From Thraustochytrium sp. TN22 (lineage: Eukaryota; Sar; Bigyra; Thraustochytrida; Thraustochytriidae): a stretch of DNA of 64,000 bases. Under the pieces are notes generated by a model. The model was not told the origin of the DNA. It saw only the letters and a list, made by a program, of their open reading frames with translations, and searched no databases. Every line of letters starts with the position of its first letter. Position 1 is the first letter of the stretch. Shown here in pieces: positions 32,701-42,039 of the stretch. The stretch covers positions 16,138 to 80,137 of the forward strand of contig JABLUY010000180.1 of assembly GCA_013306675.1 (NCBI GenBank), written 5' to 3'. A program made the position numbers and the translations under genes.

Positions 32701-35700
32701 AAGCCCCCCTTCAGCCTGCGCGACCAGATCCAAGCCGCCCGTGATCTCATGAGCGAGATCGAGGACGAGCTCCAGCTCTGCGCCCAGGTCGAGGACCTCG
32801 ACGCTGACCTCCGTGACGACCCGGCCAGCGCAGCCAATCGCTACGAAGAGATCGAATCCGTCCTCTCCGCCTGCGAAGACAAGAAGATTGCAGACAGCTA
32901 CCCAGACATTGCGCCCATCCTCGCCGACTTTGATCGCCGCATCCAGGGCGTGCGCAACCTCATCCAGGCAAAAAAGGACCTGCGCGCAGCAACGCTCGCC
33001 TCCTACAAGCCCGACCTCGTCGCGGCCATTCAGAGGGCCAAACATCTCGAGGAGGAACAGGGGACGCCCTTTTGCGACGCTGAGCTCAAGGACGCGCGCG
33101 CGCGCCTTGACGAGGTCCTCCGTGAAGAGCAGCGCGTCGAGGCCCTCCTCGTCGGCCTCGCCAAGGGCGCACCCCGCGGCGAGCCCGGCGATCTCGACCG
33201 CGCATCTATCAGCTTCACGCCGCTACGCGGCGCCTGGTCTGACGCCGCCGCGGCCCGCGATTCGCTTACGCCGCGCGGTCGCGCTCTGGTCGACTTCGCC
33301 GAGCTTGTGCTCGCCCTGCGCGAGAGCTTGCGCGCCAGCGACTGGGCCAGCACCAAGTCGCTCCTCGCGCGCGCCGACAAGCTCGAGGACGACGGCGACG
33401 TGACGCGCTTTCGCCTCCCCACTGATGAGCTCAGCCTCTGCCGCGCGGAGCTCGCCTGCTACACCATCGTCTCGGAGCTCGCGGCGTCCGTGCGCCACGC
33501 CGCCGTCACGGGCGAGCCCTCGAGCCCTGACCTTTCACAAGCCTCCACGGACCGGCTGCACATGGACATCGCCGACGCTAAGCATCTTGCCTCGTCAGCG
33601 CCCGTCGCGCGCGCCGTCATCAGTAGTGCCGAACGTCACGCCGCGCTGCGCGAGGCCGCACTCAAGTCCGACTGGCACCGGATGGGCACCGTCTTGGGAG
33701 CTGAGGAGGAGGGCGGTGCGGACGTCTCGCGCCATCTGAACCAAGGTCTGAACGCGAGCGGCTCCGGCCTCGCGCGCATGTACCTGGAAGCGGTGGCGCC
33801 GGAGCAGGATCTTCTTCGCAAGATGTTCGACGGCCAACAGCTGGAGGAGCGCGCCTCCGAGGCCCTTGCGTCGCCCGGCGTCAGCGGCGAGCCGGGCGCG
33901 ATAACCGTGGCGCCGAACGCGACGCAGTCGCTCGATGATGTGCTCGCGTGGACCCAGCGGCGGCTCGGAGGCAACCCCCCCACCAAGCGCAGCGCCGGCC
34001 TCCTCGCGCTCGTGCAACTCGTGCGAAGCATCCGTGCCGATCTGGTCGCCGGCGGGCGAAAGGCGGACGTGAAGCGGGTGCTGACGTCCGTCGACGAGGC
34101 GCTCAAGCTGGTGGACGAGCTTGACGTCGACCTGCCGTGCTTTGAAGAGCTGCGTACGGTCCAGCACGAGCTCACCGAGCGAGCCTGCGTGGCGGACCTT
34201 GCCGCCGCAGTCCGCGTGCGTGGCGCCGTGACAGGCGCGGTGGGCAAGCTCAAGGTGGACAGCGTGGACGACGCGCCGCTGCACGAGGCGCTTAACGCGG
34301 TGCGTGATAAGCTCGCGACCGCTGGTTTCGACACGGAGCCCAGCTCGCGCGCCGCGCGCCGCGCCTTCGTTGCCGTCGATCATGTCGCCGCGCTGCGCCG
34401 CGCCATCATGGACGACGATTGGGACCGCGTCGAGGCCGTCCTTCTCGCCGGCGCCGAGGATGACCTGGACAGTGAAGACGATGGCCACGACAACGCCTCC
34501 AATCACGACGAGGGCGCTTCGCAGGAGCGTGCGCTACTGGATACCACGGAGCGCGAAGTGGCGCTTATCCAGGACGAGCTCAACAACCGTTCCATCGTTG
34601 CGGAGCTTACCAAAGCGCTCGGCCAGGGCGGCCCGCGCGGGCCCGTGGGCGACTTGGACCTCGACGCCATCGAGGTTGCCGCGCTGCAGACTGACGTCGA
34701 CGACGCGGCTGAGCTGGGCTGCAAGACGCGAGAGGCCAAGGACCTCCTGGAGAGCGCCAACCTCGTGCTCCGCCTGCGCCGCGGGCTGGTCGCGGGCGAC
34801 TGGGACATGCTCGAGCACGCGGTGGACGAAGCGCGTTTCAAGCGCGTGGTCCCGGTCGCCGAGGCCGAAGTCAAGACCGCCACCAAAGAGCTGCACAACC
34901 GGCGCATTCTCCACGCGCTGGAGCACGCGCTGCGCTCTGGGGGGGCGTCCGGAGCGCTGCAGGCGCTTCGCGTCGATACCATCACCTTCCACGTGCTCGA
35001 CGAGGCGCTTGCGCTCGCGCAGAAGTTACGCTGCGAGTCCAAGCCGGCGCAGTACCTTTTCGCGGCCAGCAAGATCGTTCGCGCGGGCCGTGCGGCGCTT
35101 GCGGAGAAACGCTATTTGCAGCTCGGCCCGCTCGTGGAGGACGCGGAGCGGCAGGGCTTCCTTGCGGCCGATGACGCCCCCCCTATTGCAGATGATGCCA
35201 AGCTGGCCGCTGTAGAGCCTGCGCGGCGCGAGCTGACCCTCTTGCGAGACAAGTTCGAGGACGAGCGCATGTGCGAGGAGCTGGGCCGGGCGCTTGGCGA
35301 GGGCCAGCCGCGCGGCCGCATTGGCGCTGTGGATTTGTCCAGCGTCAAGGTGGGCGGCCTGGTACGCGCGACGGAAACCTTTGGGGTCGCGGAGCCCAAG
35401 ACGCCGCGTGCCGCGCAGCTCTTGGAGAGTGCCAAGGTCGCCGTGGCGCTGCGCGAGGCGCTCCTGGCCGGACCGGACTGGGCTGCCGCGCAGGCTGCCT
35501 TGGAACGCTACGCCCCCGACCGCTTCCTGGCGGAGCACGGCTTCGGCGTGGTGGACACGGTCGAGGCCGAGGCCGACCTCGTCCGTGACGAGATTGAGCA
35601 CCGTACCGTGCTCTCGACGCTCTCGCACGCCATTCGGCAGGGCGCTGTGGCCGGATCCATCGGCGCGTTGGACCTCTCGCAGCTCTCTGTTTCGACGCTC

Positions 35701-38700
35701 AACACGGCAATCGAGCAGGTCAAGCGGATGCACTGCAAGTCGGACGAATCGAAGCAGCTCTTTGAGACCGCCCAGGTCCTCCGCGACGTGCGCGCGTGCG
35801 TGTCGCAGGCCGCCAAGGCTGACAGCCCGGAGGGCGTGCCAGACGCCGTGCACTGGCTTGGTGCCGTGCAGGTGGCGCTCGACAAGGCGCACGGGATGCG
35901 CGTCGCCGACCTAGCCAATAGCGAGCTCAAGCTCGTGCAGGACCACGTGGACGACATCAAGATCGTCCGTGAGCTGTGCGCGGCGCTGCGGCAGGGCGCC
36001 GTCGAGGGAAAGCTGGGCCAGACCGATGCGCATTCGTGCGAGATGACGCGCCTCGAGGAGGCGCTCTCCTGCGTGCACACGCTCGTCTGCAAGACGGAGC
36101 GGGCCAAGAAGCTGGAGAAGACCGCCAAGGTGGTCGCGCACTTACGGAAGGCGCTCCTCGCCGACGGTTGGGAGGGCCTTCCGTCTGTGCTGGAGCGCAG
36201 CCTCGGCGTCAGCGTCGAGGGCGGTACGCCGCCGGACGAGTTCGCCGGCCTTGCCGATGAGGCGAGCGAAGAGCTGCAGCGCCTCGTCGACGAGTGCCGC
36301 GAGCGCGCCGTGGCCGCCCGCCTCCGGCATGCTCTCGAGAACGGTGCGGCTCAGGGCACGCCGGGTGCCGTAGATGTGGTCGCGCTCGAAACCAGGCCGC
36401 TCGCAGATGCTATCGCAATGGCACGACGCGCACGCAAGACGCTCAGCACCCGGTCACGCGACCTGGCGGGCCTCGCGGAGGTGCTCCTGCGCGTCCGGGA
36501 GGGCCTCGCCCATGGTGGTCGCGAGGCTGACGAGGTGGAGGCGCTCGCGGCAGCGCTTGCCCGCCTCCCGTCGTTCGAGCGCATCGGTGAGACGGAAATC
36601 CCGCAGCCCACGCAGCGCGAGCTGCGACTGACGCAGGACCACGTGAACGACTTCCGCATCCGCGCGCTGCTGCAGAGCGCGGCGGCCGAGGGCCACGGCG
36701 GCCAGCCCCTGCGCATCGCCCGTGTCGACGTGTCAGAGCTGCGGGACGCGCTGAGCACGGTCGACGTTGGTCTCGGAGGGCCAAAGTCGCGCGAGGCGAA
36801 GCTCCTCGTGGAGGCAGCAGAGCTCCTCGTGCGGATGCGAACCGCCTTGCTCCGGCGCGACTATGAGGGTCTGCGCGGAGCGCTGAATGAGGCGCTCGAG
36901 GCGGAGGGCGTCGCGCGTCTGCGGTCCGCGGAGGACCAGATTTATGACGCGCGCGGGCTCTTGGTCAGCCACGACACCGTGGAGGCCCTTGGCCGCGCGG
37001 TGCGAAAAGGTGCGGTCGCAGGCGACGCTGCCGCGGTGGACGCGGACCCGCAAACCGTGGTAAGCACACAGGCGCTGCGCGAGGCACTGGCCGACGCGCA
37101 GAAGCAGGTCGGCGGCCAGTTCGATCCCGAAGTCGTGCGTCTGTGCGAGCTTTGTGAGTTGCTCGCAGAGCTGCGGGAGTGCTTTCGGCTCGCGGGCAAC
37201 GATCACTGGGCCGCTGTGGACGCGCAGCTGGCGAGGCTACACAACGCGCTGGCGGCCAGCGATGCGAGGCGCGGCTCTGACGTTGCCTTCAGCGAGCACG
37301 CAAGTGCAATCGAGAACGTGGAGGCCGCAATCTACGCGGACTTTGAGGAGGTTCGCGACCGATCCGAGGACCGCACAGCGCACCGTATGCTGCTCGAGAC
37401 CATGTCCGAGCACGGGCTGCAGGGAAAGGTGGGCGCCGTTTCTACCGCTGGTCTGCAGGTGGCTCCACTGGCGTCGGCGGTGGATCGCGCCCTGAGCGCC
37501 CGGCGGCCCTCCGCGGGGACGTTGGCGACTCTTGAGGAGGCCAAGCAGCTCCTGGCGCTTCGCAAGGCCGTGCTCGCAGACCAATGGGAGGCCGCATACG
37601 ACATTGTTAAGCGCTGGCGGCAGGTCTCGCCGGATGCGCCGGGCGTCACCACACAGCAACGGCAGCAGCGGCAGCAGTCCTCCGGCGGCGGCGATGCGGC
37701 CGCGGAGCGTCCCAGCACACTGGCGCGTGCCGTTGCAGCGGAGCGCTCGCTCGCTTTTGAAGAGGCCACGCGGCGCGTTGTGGTGGATGAGCTTTCCGCA
37801 GCGCTGGCCCACGGCGGCGTGACGGGCATTCCAGGCAACCTCAGCACGCACCATGTGTCGGTGGCGCAGCTTAACAGGGCCATCGGGCGCGCGCTCGAAA
37901 TCGGGATCGCGACGGCGGACGCGCAGCAGCTTATGCTGGCGGCACACACGGTCCGTCAGATTCGCAACGGAATCCTTGCGAGCCAGGACGAGGGCGGCGG
38001 CGACGGCCGTGTCGACTGCCCGCTCGTGCGTGATGCCCTGCGTATGTGTCATGAAGAGCAAGACGAGTCGATGGAACAGCCCGAGGTCGCGCGTCGCGAG
38101 CTGGAGCTCATCCAGCACGAGCTGGAAGATCAGGACGCCGCCCACGCGCTCGAGACGGCGCTTGCGTACTCGGAAGAAGAGGCCGAGGAGGAGATCAAGT
38201 CTTCCTCGGACCAAGGGTCCGCTCGCAGGCGCAGGTCGAGTGCCACGTCCCACTCCAGGAGCGATGATGTCGCTCATGCGCATTTCGACGGCAACGACTC
38301 TAGTGATATGGAGATGGAGGAGGAGCAGCAGCAGCAGCGGCAGCAGCGGCAGCAGCGGCAGCAGCTTGACGAGGCAGGGGACGACGGCAAGGAGGAGGAC
38401 AACAAGGGGGAGGACGCCGAGTCGGCCCCGTACAAGAGGAACGCCGACGACAGTGCTGACGAGGACGTCGATGGTGAGGACGCCGGGGAAGCTGCCGAAT
38501 CGGCCCAGTACCGGAAGAAGCCTGCGCGGGGGCGAGGCTCCGGTGTGAGTGGCTTCACGCGGTACATGCCTTCGCGCGCGAGCGTCGAGAGGCTCGTTTC
38601 GGTGCTTGGGCAGACGCAGCGCAGCGCGTGCCACACGGAGTATACCAAGGCGCTGTATCGGCTGGCGTTCTTGATGCGCGACCTGCGCGGCGCGTGTCTT

Positions 38701-41358
38701 GAGACGGAGTGGGATGCCGCCTCAGCAAGTATCGCTGCCATCGATAAGATCCGCGAGCGTGTGCGCGGTAGGGAGGCGCCAGTGTCGACCCAGGGCGGGG
38801 AGTCGAGCCAGTGGCGCAGCGCGCTGGCGCTCGTGCAGCCCGAGGTGGAGCGCGCACGAGAGGAGATTGACAATCTCGAGACTGTGAGCCAGCTCCGGCG
38901 TGCTCTGGCGACCGGGCAGGCCCCCGGGCAATTTGGGTACCTGCGTACGGACCGCATGGAGCTGCGCAACCTGGATACGGCGCTGGAGCGCACCGCGCAG
39001 TACGGGTGCAAGTCGGAGGAAGCCGTGACGCTGCGACGCACCGCGACGCTCTTGCGACAGCTGCGCGTGGCCGTCCTGCAAGGCGACTTCGTGACGGCCT
39101 CGGTGGTCCTCTCGGAGGCGCAAACCTTCGCGGCGTCGCAGAGCGAAGCGGCTTTCCATAGCAAGGACGGATCCGTGTACCACAGGCTGCCCGTGGCAGG
39201 ACCGGAGTTTGAGATGCTGCACCATGAGGTGGACAACAAGCTGGTGTGCCGCGGGCTCAGGACGGCGCTGCGGTCCGGCGCGGTGTCCGGGCGAGTGGGC
39301 GCGGTGAGCATTACGAGCTCGAATGTGAGCAGCCTTGAGCGCGCTATGAGTAAGGCGGAGTCGCTGGAGCGCATCACGGACGAAACGCGCGCTCTCGTGC
39401 ACTCCTGCCGTGCTGTGCTGCGCCTGCGGCAGATTCTGATGGACTTTGCAGCGGCCGCCGGGACGCATACGCTGATGCTGGCCCGGCGCGAAGCGGGCGA
39501 GTCCGACGAGACGTCCGGCGGCGGCGGCGGCGGCGGCGGCGCGAAGCGGTGGGAGGCGGCGCAGCAGGTCCTCCGCAGTGCTGTTGCGAACGTTCCGGAT
39601 GGGAAGCTGCCGCTGCAGTCTCACGAGGATAACGGCGCGCTAGTGACGACGGCGCACGAGGAGCAGCACGAGGAGGGTCGCGATGCGGTGCGCGAACGGG
39701 CCCTGAGCGAGCAGGACGCGCGCTCCTTCAGCCTGCTATGGTGCCACCCGGACGCTCGCGGGGAGCTGGGTCTGCTCCTGGACGAGATTCAGCACCGGGA
39801 GGCGCTTCAGACGCTGGCGAGGGCGCTGGCAACCGGGCATGCCAAGTTCTTGGGCGGCTTTGTGGACGTGGCGACGGTCAAGACCGGGGCGCTGGAAGCG
39901 GCCATCGCCGTGGCCAAGAAAGTGCCGTCACGCACGGACGAGCTGACGTCCCTGCAGCTGTCAGCGAGCGTGATTCTGCGCTGCCGCGAGGCCTTGCTGG
40001 ACGGGAGCTGGCAGGATCTCGACAACATGCTGCAAGACTGCGCAGACTTGCGCGTGCACGAGGCGGCAGCGGACGAGATGAACCTGCTGCGGCGTGAGAC
40101 GCACCTGCACAAGCTCATCAAGGGCGTGCTGATGCGGCTGCAGGAGGCCACTAAGACGCGCGACGCGGAGGCTCTAGAGCGCGCGTTGGAGGAGGCCGAG
40201 ACTCTGCGGCTGGGGGCGAGCCCAGACCTGCACGTGCTGGCCCGCGTGAACAAGGCGCGGCAGCTGCTGGACCGCCTGCTCGTCGTGGACGAGCGCTTGG
40301 ACCAGTGCGTGCAGCGCGCCGATCTGCAGGGCCTGGAGGCTTCCTTAGAGGAGGCCCGCCGCCTCAAGTACAATCCGCGCGCCGCGGCAAAGGCGGTGGA
40401 CCTGCGCGACCGCCTGCGGTCCGCCTTTGCGCAGGCGGAGCGCGCGGTGGAGACCGTGGACATCGCGGCCATGCGCGCGCTCCTGGAGCAGGCGCGGCGC
40501 GAGCGTATCGACTTGCCTCGTACCGAGGAGATGCGGCGGCTGCTGGCGTTGCCGCCCGTACACCAGGAGCGACTGAGGCTCAACGCTGCCGTGGAGCGCG
40601 GCGATGAGGACACGGTGGTGGCCGTGACCACCGCGATCAAGTCGCGGTTCTTCGAGCAGGAGGCGACCCGCGAGAAACACCGCCTCGCGCTTTTCCCCGC
40701 ACTCAAGAGCGCCGCCGAGTTCGCCGCCAACACGGGCGCCGTGGCGCCCGGCTTGCAGTCCGGTATGCTCTCACACTCGTCCACGCCCATCCCGACGTCG
40801 CTCACGCGCCTACCGTCGACGCCCGCCACCTCGCTGGCTGTCAAGGTCTTCCGCGCGCTCCTCGGCTACATGGGCGACCGCGAGTACTCGTACCCTGCCT
40901 CGCTCGCGCAGGAGATTCTGCAGGTGGGCCTTGCAGTCGCCGAGCTGCGCGACGAGATTTTGCTGCAGCTGCTCAAGCAGCTCTCCGACAACCCATCTGC
41001 CAAGTCGCGGCAGCGCGGCTGGCTGCTGCTCAGCCTCGCGCTGCGCACCTTCCCGCCCTCGGAGCTCTTTGAGAACTACCTCGAGCTCTGGCTACGCCGC
41101 AAGGCCGTGGAGCTCCGCGCGCGTGGCGGCTCCGACGAGGCCAACAACTGGGCCAGCCTTTGCCTCAGCCAGATGCACCGTGTCGTCTTTCGCGGCCCGG
41201 CCGACGCCATCCCGCCTCTCGACGAGGTCCACCACCTCCTCCAGGTCAACCCCTCCGAGCACAGTCGCCTCGCGTCCTCCCCCTCCGCTGCCACCACCCC
41301 GCCCGAGGGCCTTGCGCCTCTCCGCATTCCGCCCGGCGCAGGCGGCTTCTCGAATTAG
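29704..41358 (+). CDS. Giant unconventional myosin: WW - motor - IQ - repeat tail - MyTH4
   Basis: A 3884-residue actin-based motor in one uninterrupted frame. Order: disordered N-terminus (1-90); WW domain (97-125, W99 and W121); myosin motor (about 180-940) with P-loop GESGAGKT (294-301), switch I region NGNSSRFGKW, relay/switch II DIFGFEIF, and the actin-binding PHYIRCIKPND segment (about 818); one IQ-like motif (VLVRVARGFLARAR, about 953); a very long helical tail with about 17 related repeats (about 1130-3400); an acidic Glu/Asp/Gln insert (about 2820-2930); ALEEA-type helical hairpins; and a C-terminal MyTH4 domain (about 3710-3850: LLGYMGDREYSYP..EILQVGLAVAELRDEILLQLLKQLSDNP) without a FERM domain. 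MyTH4 domains bind microtubules or cargo in other myosins. I cannot place it in a numbered class. A cargo, cortical or membrane-trafficking role is inferred. Confidence 0.95.
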   Translation: MAAQDDGARAQGGSGATARAPAGPPAGPPAGEPGTPPSPPSPSNPLTTEQVRERIRRGSLSLSHAGGATARGGAPASAASSSYAARAASASDADIEAAWSEHTTKEGATYYFNSLTRKTTWDTPTDFALRELRRKSGAQVLADQGSWYWVRDEIFCFAPAQQLDADGRSFRTLDGRELRDLKPARDVVGPVLDIDRVNKDTDDMVKMQVINEATVLQNLRLRTERDDYFTSVGSILISVNPFKWIDRLYTPEQFRLYRERAIGDDVPPHFFEISDNAYRGLCDERKSQSIIISGESGAGKTEATKKCLQYLADVAGASSAGLENKLLATNPILEAFGNAKTLRNGNSSRFGKWTAVRFDGYDRIAGGRIVNYLLEKSRVVTQIQGERNFHIFYQLIKGASDKQLAALRLPKACNLMAYLNAGGCTEVPGIDDVQAFAETCEAFDELGFSAAEQLDVQRVVAGVMWLGNLAFDAPSGGVATADDACEVRLPASEQAAAAVCELLGLEREAMLHHLTHRVRHMGGQVIASPLSARAAEESCAALAKEIYGRLFDWLVLRVNLTLAGDLGFGGSGASGAPSSLASLASPRSTGSGGDAFELSGRMIGALDIFGFEIFKHNSFEQLCINFANEKLQQHFNEHTFKTEKQVYEAEGIDYVAPPFNDNADVLALLEERPRGLLVLLDEECILPRGSDASFASKIVQFHGGGPSAGSPRFSAGPKLRATHDHAFAVQHYAGLVVYSADGFLEKNKDDLRDNLRDLAHTARNPLMADHLFPATRTEVDGTITTGGARQPRRHKTQAGYFRRQLDSLMAAIHETTPHYIRCIKPNDEKAADRFDPFLCLEQLRYSGVFEAIEIRKQGFPFRRVHDSFYHRYRILASDDFRRAGDPRRAAHSPASARMRCESLLAHLHERCQDAQVDLSDCRLGKTMVLYRAAEHLYLEAQRERTRKLAGAVLVRVARGFLARARVAAFRAVERDLHDAVNSRELMDIAEAVEDAERRVKPPFSLRDQIQAARDLMSEIEDELQLCAQVEDLDADLRDDPASAANRYEEIESVLSACEDKKIADSYPDIAPILADFDRRIQGVRNLIQAKKDLRAATLASYKPDLVAAIQRAKHLEEEQGTPFCDAELKDARARLDEVLREEQRVEALLVGLAKGAPRGEPGDLDRASISFTPLRGAWSDAAAARDSLTPRGRALVDFAELVLALRESLRASDWASTKSLLARADKLEDDGDVTRFRLPTDELSLCRAELACYTIVSELAASVRHAAVTGEPSSPDLSQASTDRLHMDIADAKHLASSAPVARAVISSAERHAALREAALKSDWHRMGTVLGAEEEGGADVSRHLNQGLNASGSGLARMYLEAVAPEQDLLRKMFDGQQLEERASEALASPGVSGEPGAITVAPNATQSLDDVLAWTQRRLGGNPPTKRSAGLLALVQLVRSIRADLVAGGRKADVKRVLTSVDEALKLVDELDVDLPCFEELRTVQHELTERACVADLAAAVRVRGAVTGAVGKLKVDSVDDAPLHEALNAVRDKLATAGFDTEPSSRAARRAFVAVDHVAALRRAIMDDDWDRVEAVLLAGAEDDLDSEDDGHDNASNHDEGASQERALLDTTEREVALIQDELNNRSIVAELTKALGQGGPRGPVGDLDLDAIEVAALQTDVDDAAELGCKTREAKDLLESANLVLRLRRGLVAGDWDMLEHAVDEARFKRVVPVAEAEVKTATKELHNRRILHALEHALRSGGASGALQALRVDTITFHVLDEALALAQKLRCESKPAQYLFAASKIVRAGRAALAEKRYLQLGPLVEDAERQGFLAADDAPPIADDAKLAAVEPARRELTLLRDKFEDERMCEELGRALGEGQPRGRIGAVDLSSVKVGGLVRATETFGVAEPKTPRAAQLLESAKVAVALREALLAGPDWAAAQAALERYAPDRFLAEHGFGVVDTVEAEADLVRDEIEHRTVLSTLSHAIRQGAVAGSIGALDLSQLSVSTLNTAIEQVKRMHCKSDESKQLFETAQVLRDVRACVSQAAKADSPEGVPDAVHWLGAVQVALDKAHGMRVADLANSELKLVQDHVDDIKIVRELCAALRQGAVEGKLGQTDAHSCEMTRLEEALSCVHTLVCKTERAKKLEKTAKVVAHLRKALLADGWEGLPSVLERSLGVSVEGGTPPDEFAGLADEASEELQRLVDECRERAVAARLRHALENGAAQGTPGAVDVVALETRPLADAIAMARRARKTLSTRSRDLAGLAEVLLRVREGLAHGGREADEVEALAAALARLPSFERIGETEIPQPTQRELRLTQDHVNDFRIRALLQSAAAEGHGGQPLRIARVDVSELRDALSTVDVGLGGPKSREAKLLVEAAELLVRMRTALLRRDYEGLRGALNEALEAEGVARLRSAEDQIYDARGLLVSHDTVEALGRAVRKGAVAGDAAAVDADPQTVVSTQALREALADAQKQVGGQFDPEVVRLCELCELLAELRECFRLAGNDHWAAVDAQLARLHNALAASDARRGSDVAFSEHASAIENVEAAIYADFEEVRDRSEDRTAHRMLLETMSEHGLQGKVGAVSTAGLQVAPLASAVDRALSARRPSAGTLATLEEAKQLLALRKAVLADQWEAAYDIVKRWRQVSPDAPGVTTQQRQQRQQSSGGGDAAAERPSTLARAVAAERSLAFEEATRRVVVDELSAALAHGGVTGIPGNLSTHHVSVAQLNRAIGRALEIGIATADAQQLMLAAHTVRQIRNGILASQDEGGGDGRVDCPLVRDALRMCHEEQDESMEQPEVARRELELIQHELEDQDAAHALETALAYSEEEAEEEIKSSSDQGSARRRRSSATSHSRSDDVAHAHFDGNDSSDMEMEEEQQQQRQQRQQRQQLDEAGDDGKEEDNKGEDAESAPYKRNADDSADEDVDGEDAGEAAESAQYRKKPARGRGSGVSGFTRYMPSRASVERLVSVLGQTQRSACHTEYTKALYRLAFLMRDLRGACLETEWDAASASIAAIDKIRERVRGREAPVSTQGGESSQWRSALALVQPEVERAREEIDNLETVSQLRRALATGQAPGQFGYLRTDRMELRNLDTALERTAQYGCKSEEAVTLRRTATLLRQLRVAVLQGDFVTASVVLSEAQTFAASQSEAAFHSKDGSVYHRLPVAGPEFEMLHHEVDNKLVCRGLRTALRSGAVSGRVGAVSITSSNVSSLERAMSKAESLERITDETRALVHSCRAVLRLRQILMDFAAAAGTHTLMLARREAGESDETSGGGGGGGGAKRWEAAQQVLRSAVANVPDGKLPLQSHEDNGALVTTAHEEQHEEGRDAVRERALSEQDARSFSLLWCHPDARGELGLLLDEIQHREALQTLARALATGHAKFLGGFVDVATVKTGALEAAIAVAKKVPSRTDELTSLQLSASVILRCREALLDGSWQDLDNMLQDCADLRVHEAAADEMNLLRRETHLHKLIKGVLMRLQEATKTRDAEALERALEEAETLRLGASPDLHVLARVNKARQLLDRLLVVDERLDQCVQRADLQGLEASLEEARRLKYNPRAAAKAVDLRDRLRSAFAQAERAVETVDIAAMRALLEQARRERIDLPRTEEMRRLLALPPVHQERLRLNAAVERGDEDTVVAVTTAIKSRFFEQEATREKHRLALFPALKSAAEFAANTGAVAPGLQSGMLSHSSTPIPTSLTRLPSTPATSLAVKVFRALLGYMGDREYSYPASLAQEILQVGLAVAELRDEILLQLLKQLSDNPSAKSRQRGWLLLSLALRTFPPSELFENYLELWLRRKAVELRARGGSDEANNWASLCLSQMHRVVFRGPADAIPPLDEVHHLLQVNPSEHSRLASSPSAATTPPEGLAPLRIPPGAGGFSN
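33166..39900 (+). repeat. Degenerate coding repeats, about 118 residues each, in the myosin tail
   Basis: A recurring block reads roughly: E-x3-(V/I)QDE(I/L)-x2-R-x-(I/V)-x2-L-x2-AL-x2-G-x3-G-x-(I/V/P)-G-x-(L/V)-D, then an L-x2-AI helix, (C/S)K(S/T)-x-E, LLE-x-A-x-(V/L)-x2-LR-x-ALLAGDW-x2-L. The G-x3-G-x2-G signature (degenerate in some copies) begins at about 33166, 33501, 33877, 34221, 34627, 34939, 35300, 35641, 35995, 36342, 36691, 37009, 37414, 37813, 38914, 39277 and 39835. Spacing is mostly 104-135 residues, median near 118. DNA copies are too diverged to align as a satellite, so the repeat is ancient. I recognise no named domain. Confidence 0.85.
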
Positions 41359-42039
41359 TTGGTACCAAGCATTCAAGGAAGGCTTTGAATCTGTGTTGTC
41401 TGTCTCTTTGTCTGTCTGCTTGTCTGCCATGAGCACATTGGCCAAGGAAAGCACCTCGAGTTCACCGTCGAAGCGCGTCGAAGCTCGACCACGGCGGATG
41501 TACCCATAATGGTCACTGGTAACGTGAGGCAGCTAAGCCTAGCAACTGGTCCTCGCGGCCGCGCTCGCCGCTCACCTCTGGCTGGCAGCTTCGCTATCAC
41601 ATGTCAGTCAGCCTCGAAAGCACAGCTCCGCGGCACAGCCGGACGACCTGTGATCAAACCCGAAAGCACACCTCGAAGCACGTCACATTGTCATCACAAG
41701 CACGCACAGCACGCACAGCACGCACAGCACGCACCACCTGGAGCTCGACAAGACGCCTGAAGCCCGGCCCCGCGCCCGCGCCTCCGGCACCGCCCCGCGC
41801 CTCTCCTCGCCTCGCCTCGCCTCGCGTCGCCTCGCGGCGCCTCGGCCTCGGCGCGACCGCCGGCGGGCCTCGCGCGCGCCTCCCTCGCGCTCGCAGGCCG
41901 CGACCTCCGCCGCCACCCGCTCGCCCGCCGGCGCTCGCCGGCCGGCCCGCGGTGCGCCTCGGCGGCGGGCCTCGACGACGTGGTGAGTGGCGGCGACGTG
42001 GCGACGCAGGCTGCGCAGGCGCGCGACGGCGGCGAGACG
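41359..42039. other. Intergenic region, myosin to FHA gene
   Basis: No gene is supported. TTGGTACCAA (41359-41368) directly follows the myosin stop. There are tandem ACGCACAGC 9-mers (41702-41734) and CTCGC pentamers (41804-41845). The open frame in phase with the FHA gene starts only at a GTG (41980), so this is taken as leader. Confidence 0.7.
41804..41845. repeat. CTCGC pentanucleotide microsatellite
   Basis: About eight slightly interrupted CTCGC units roughly 195-236 bases upstream of the FHA-gene ATG. Confidence 0.85.
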
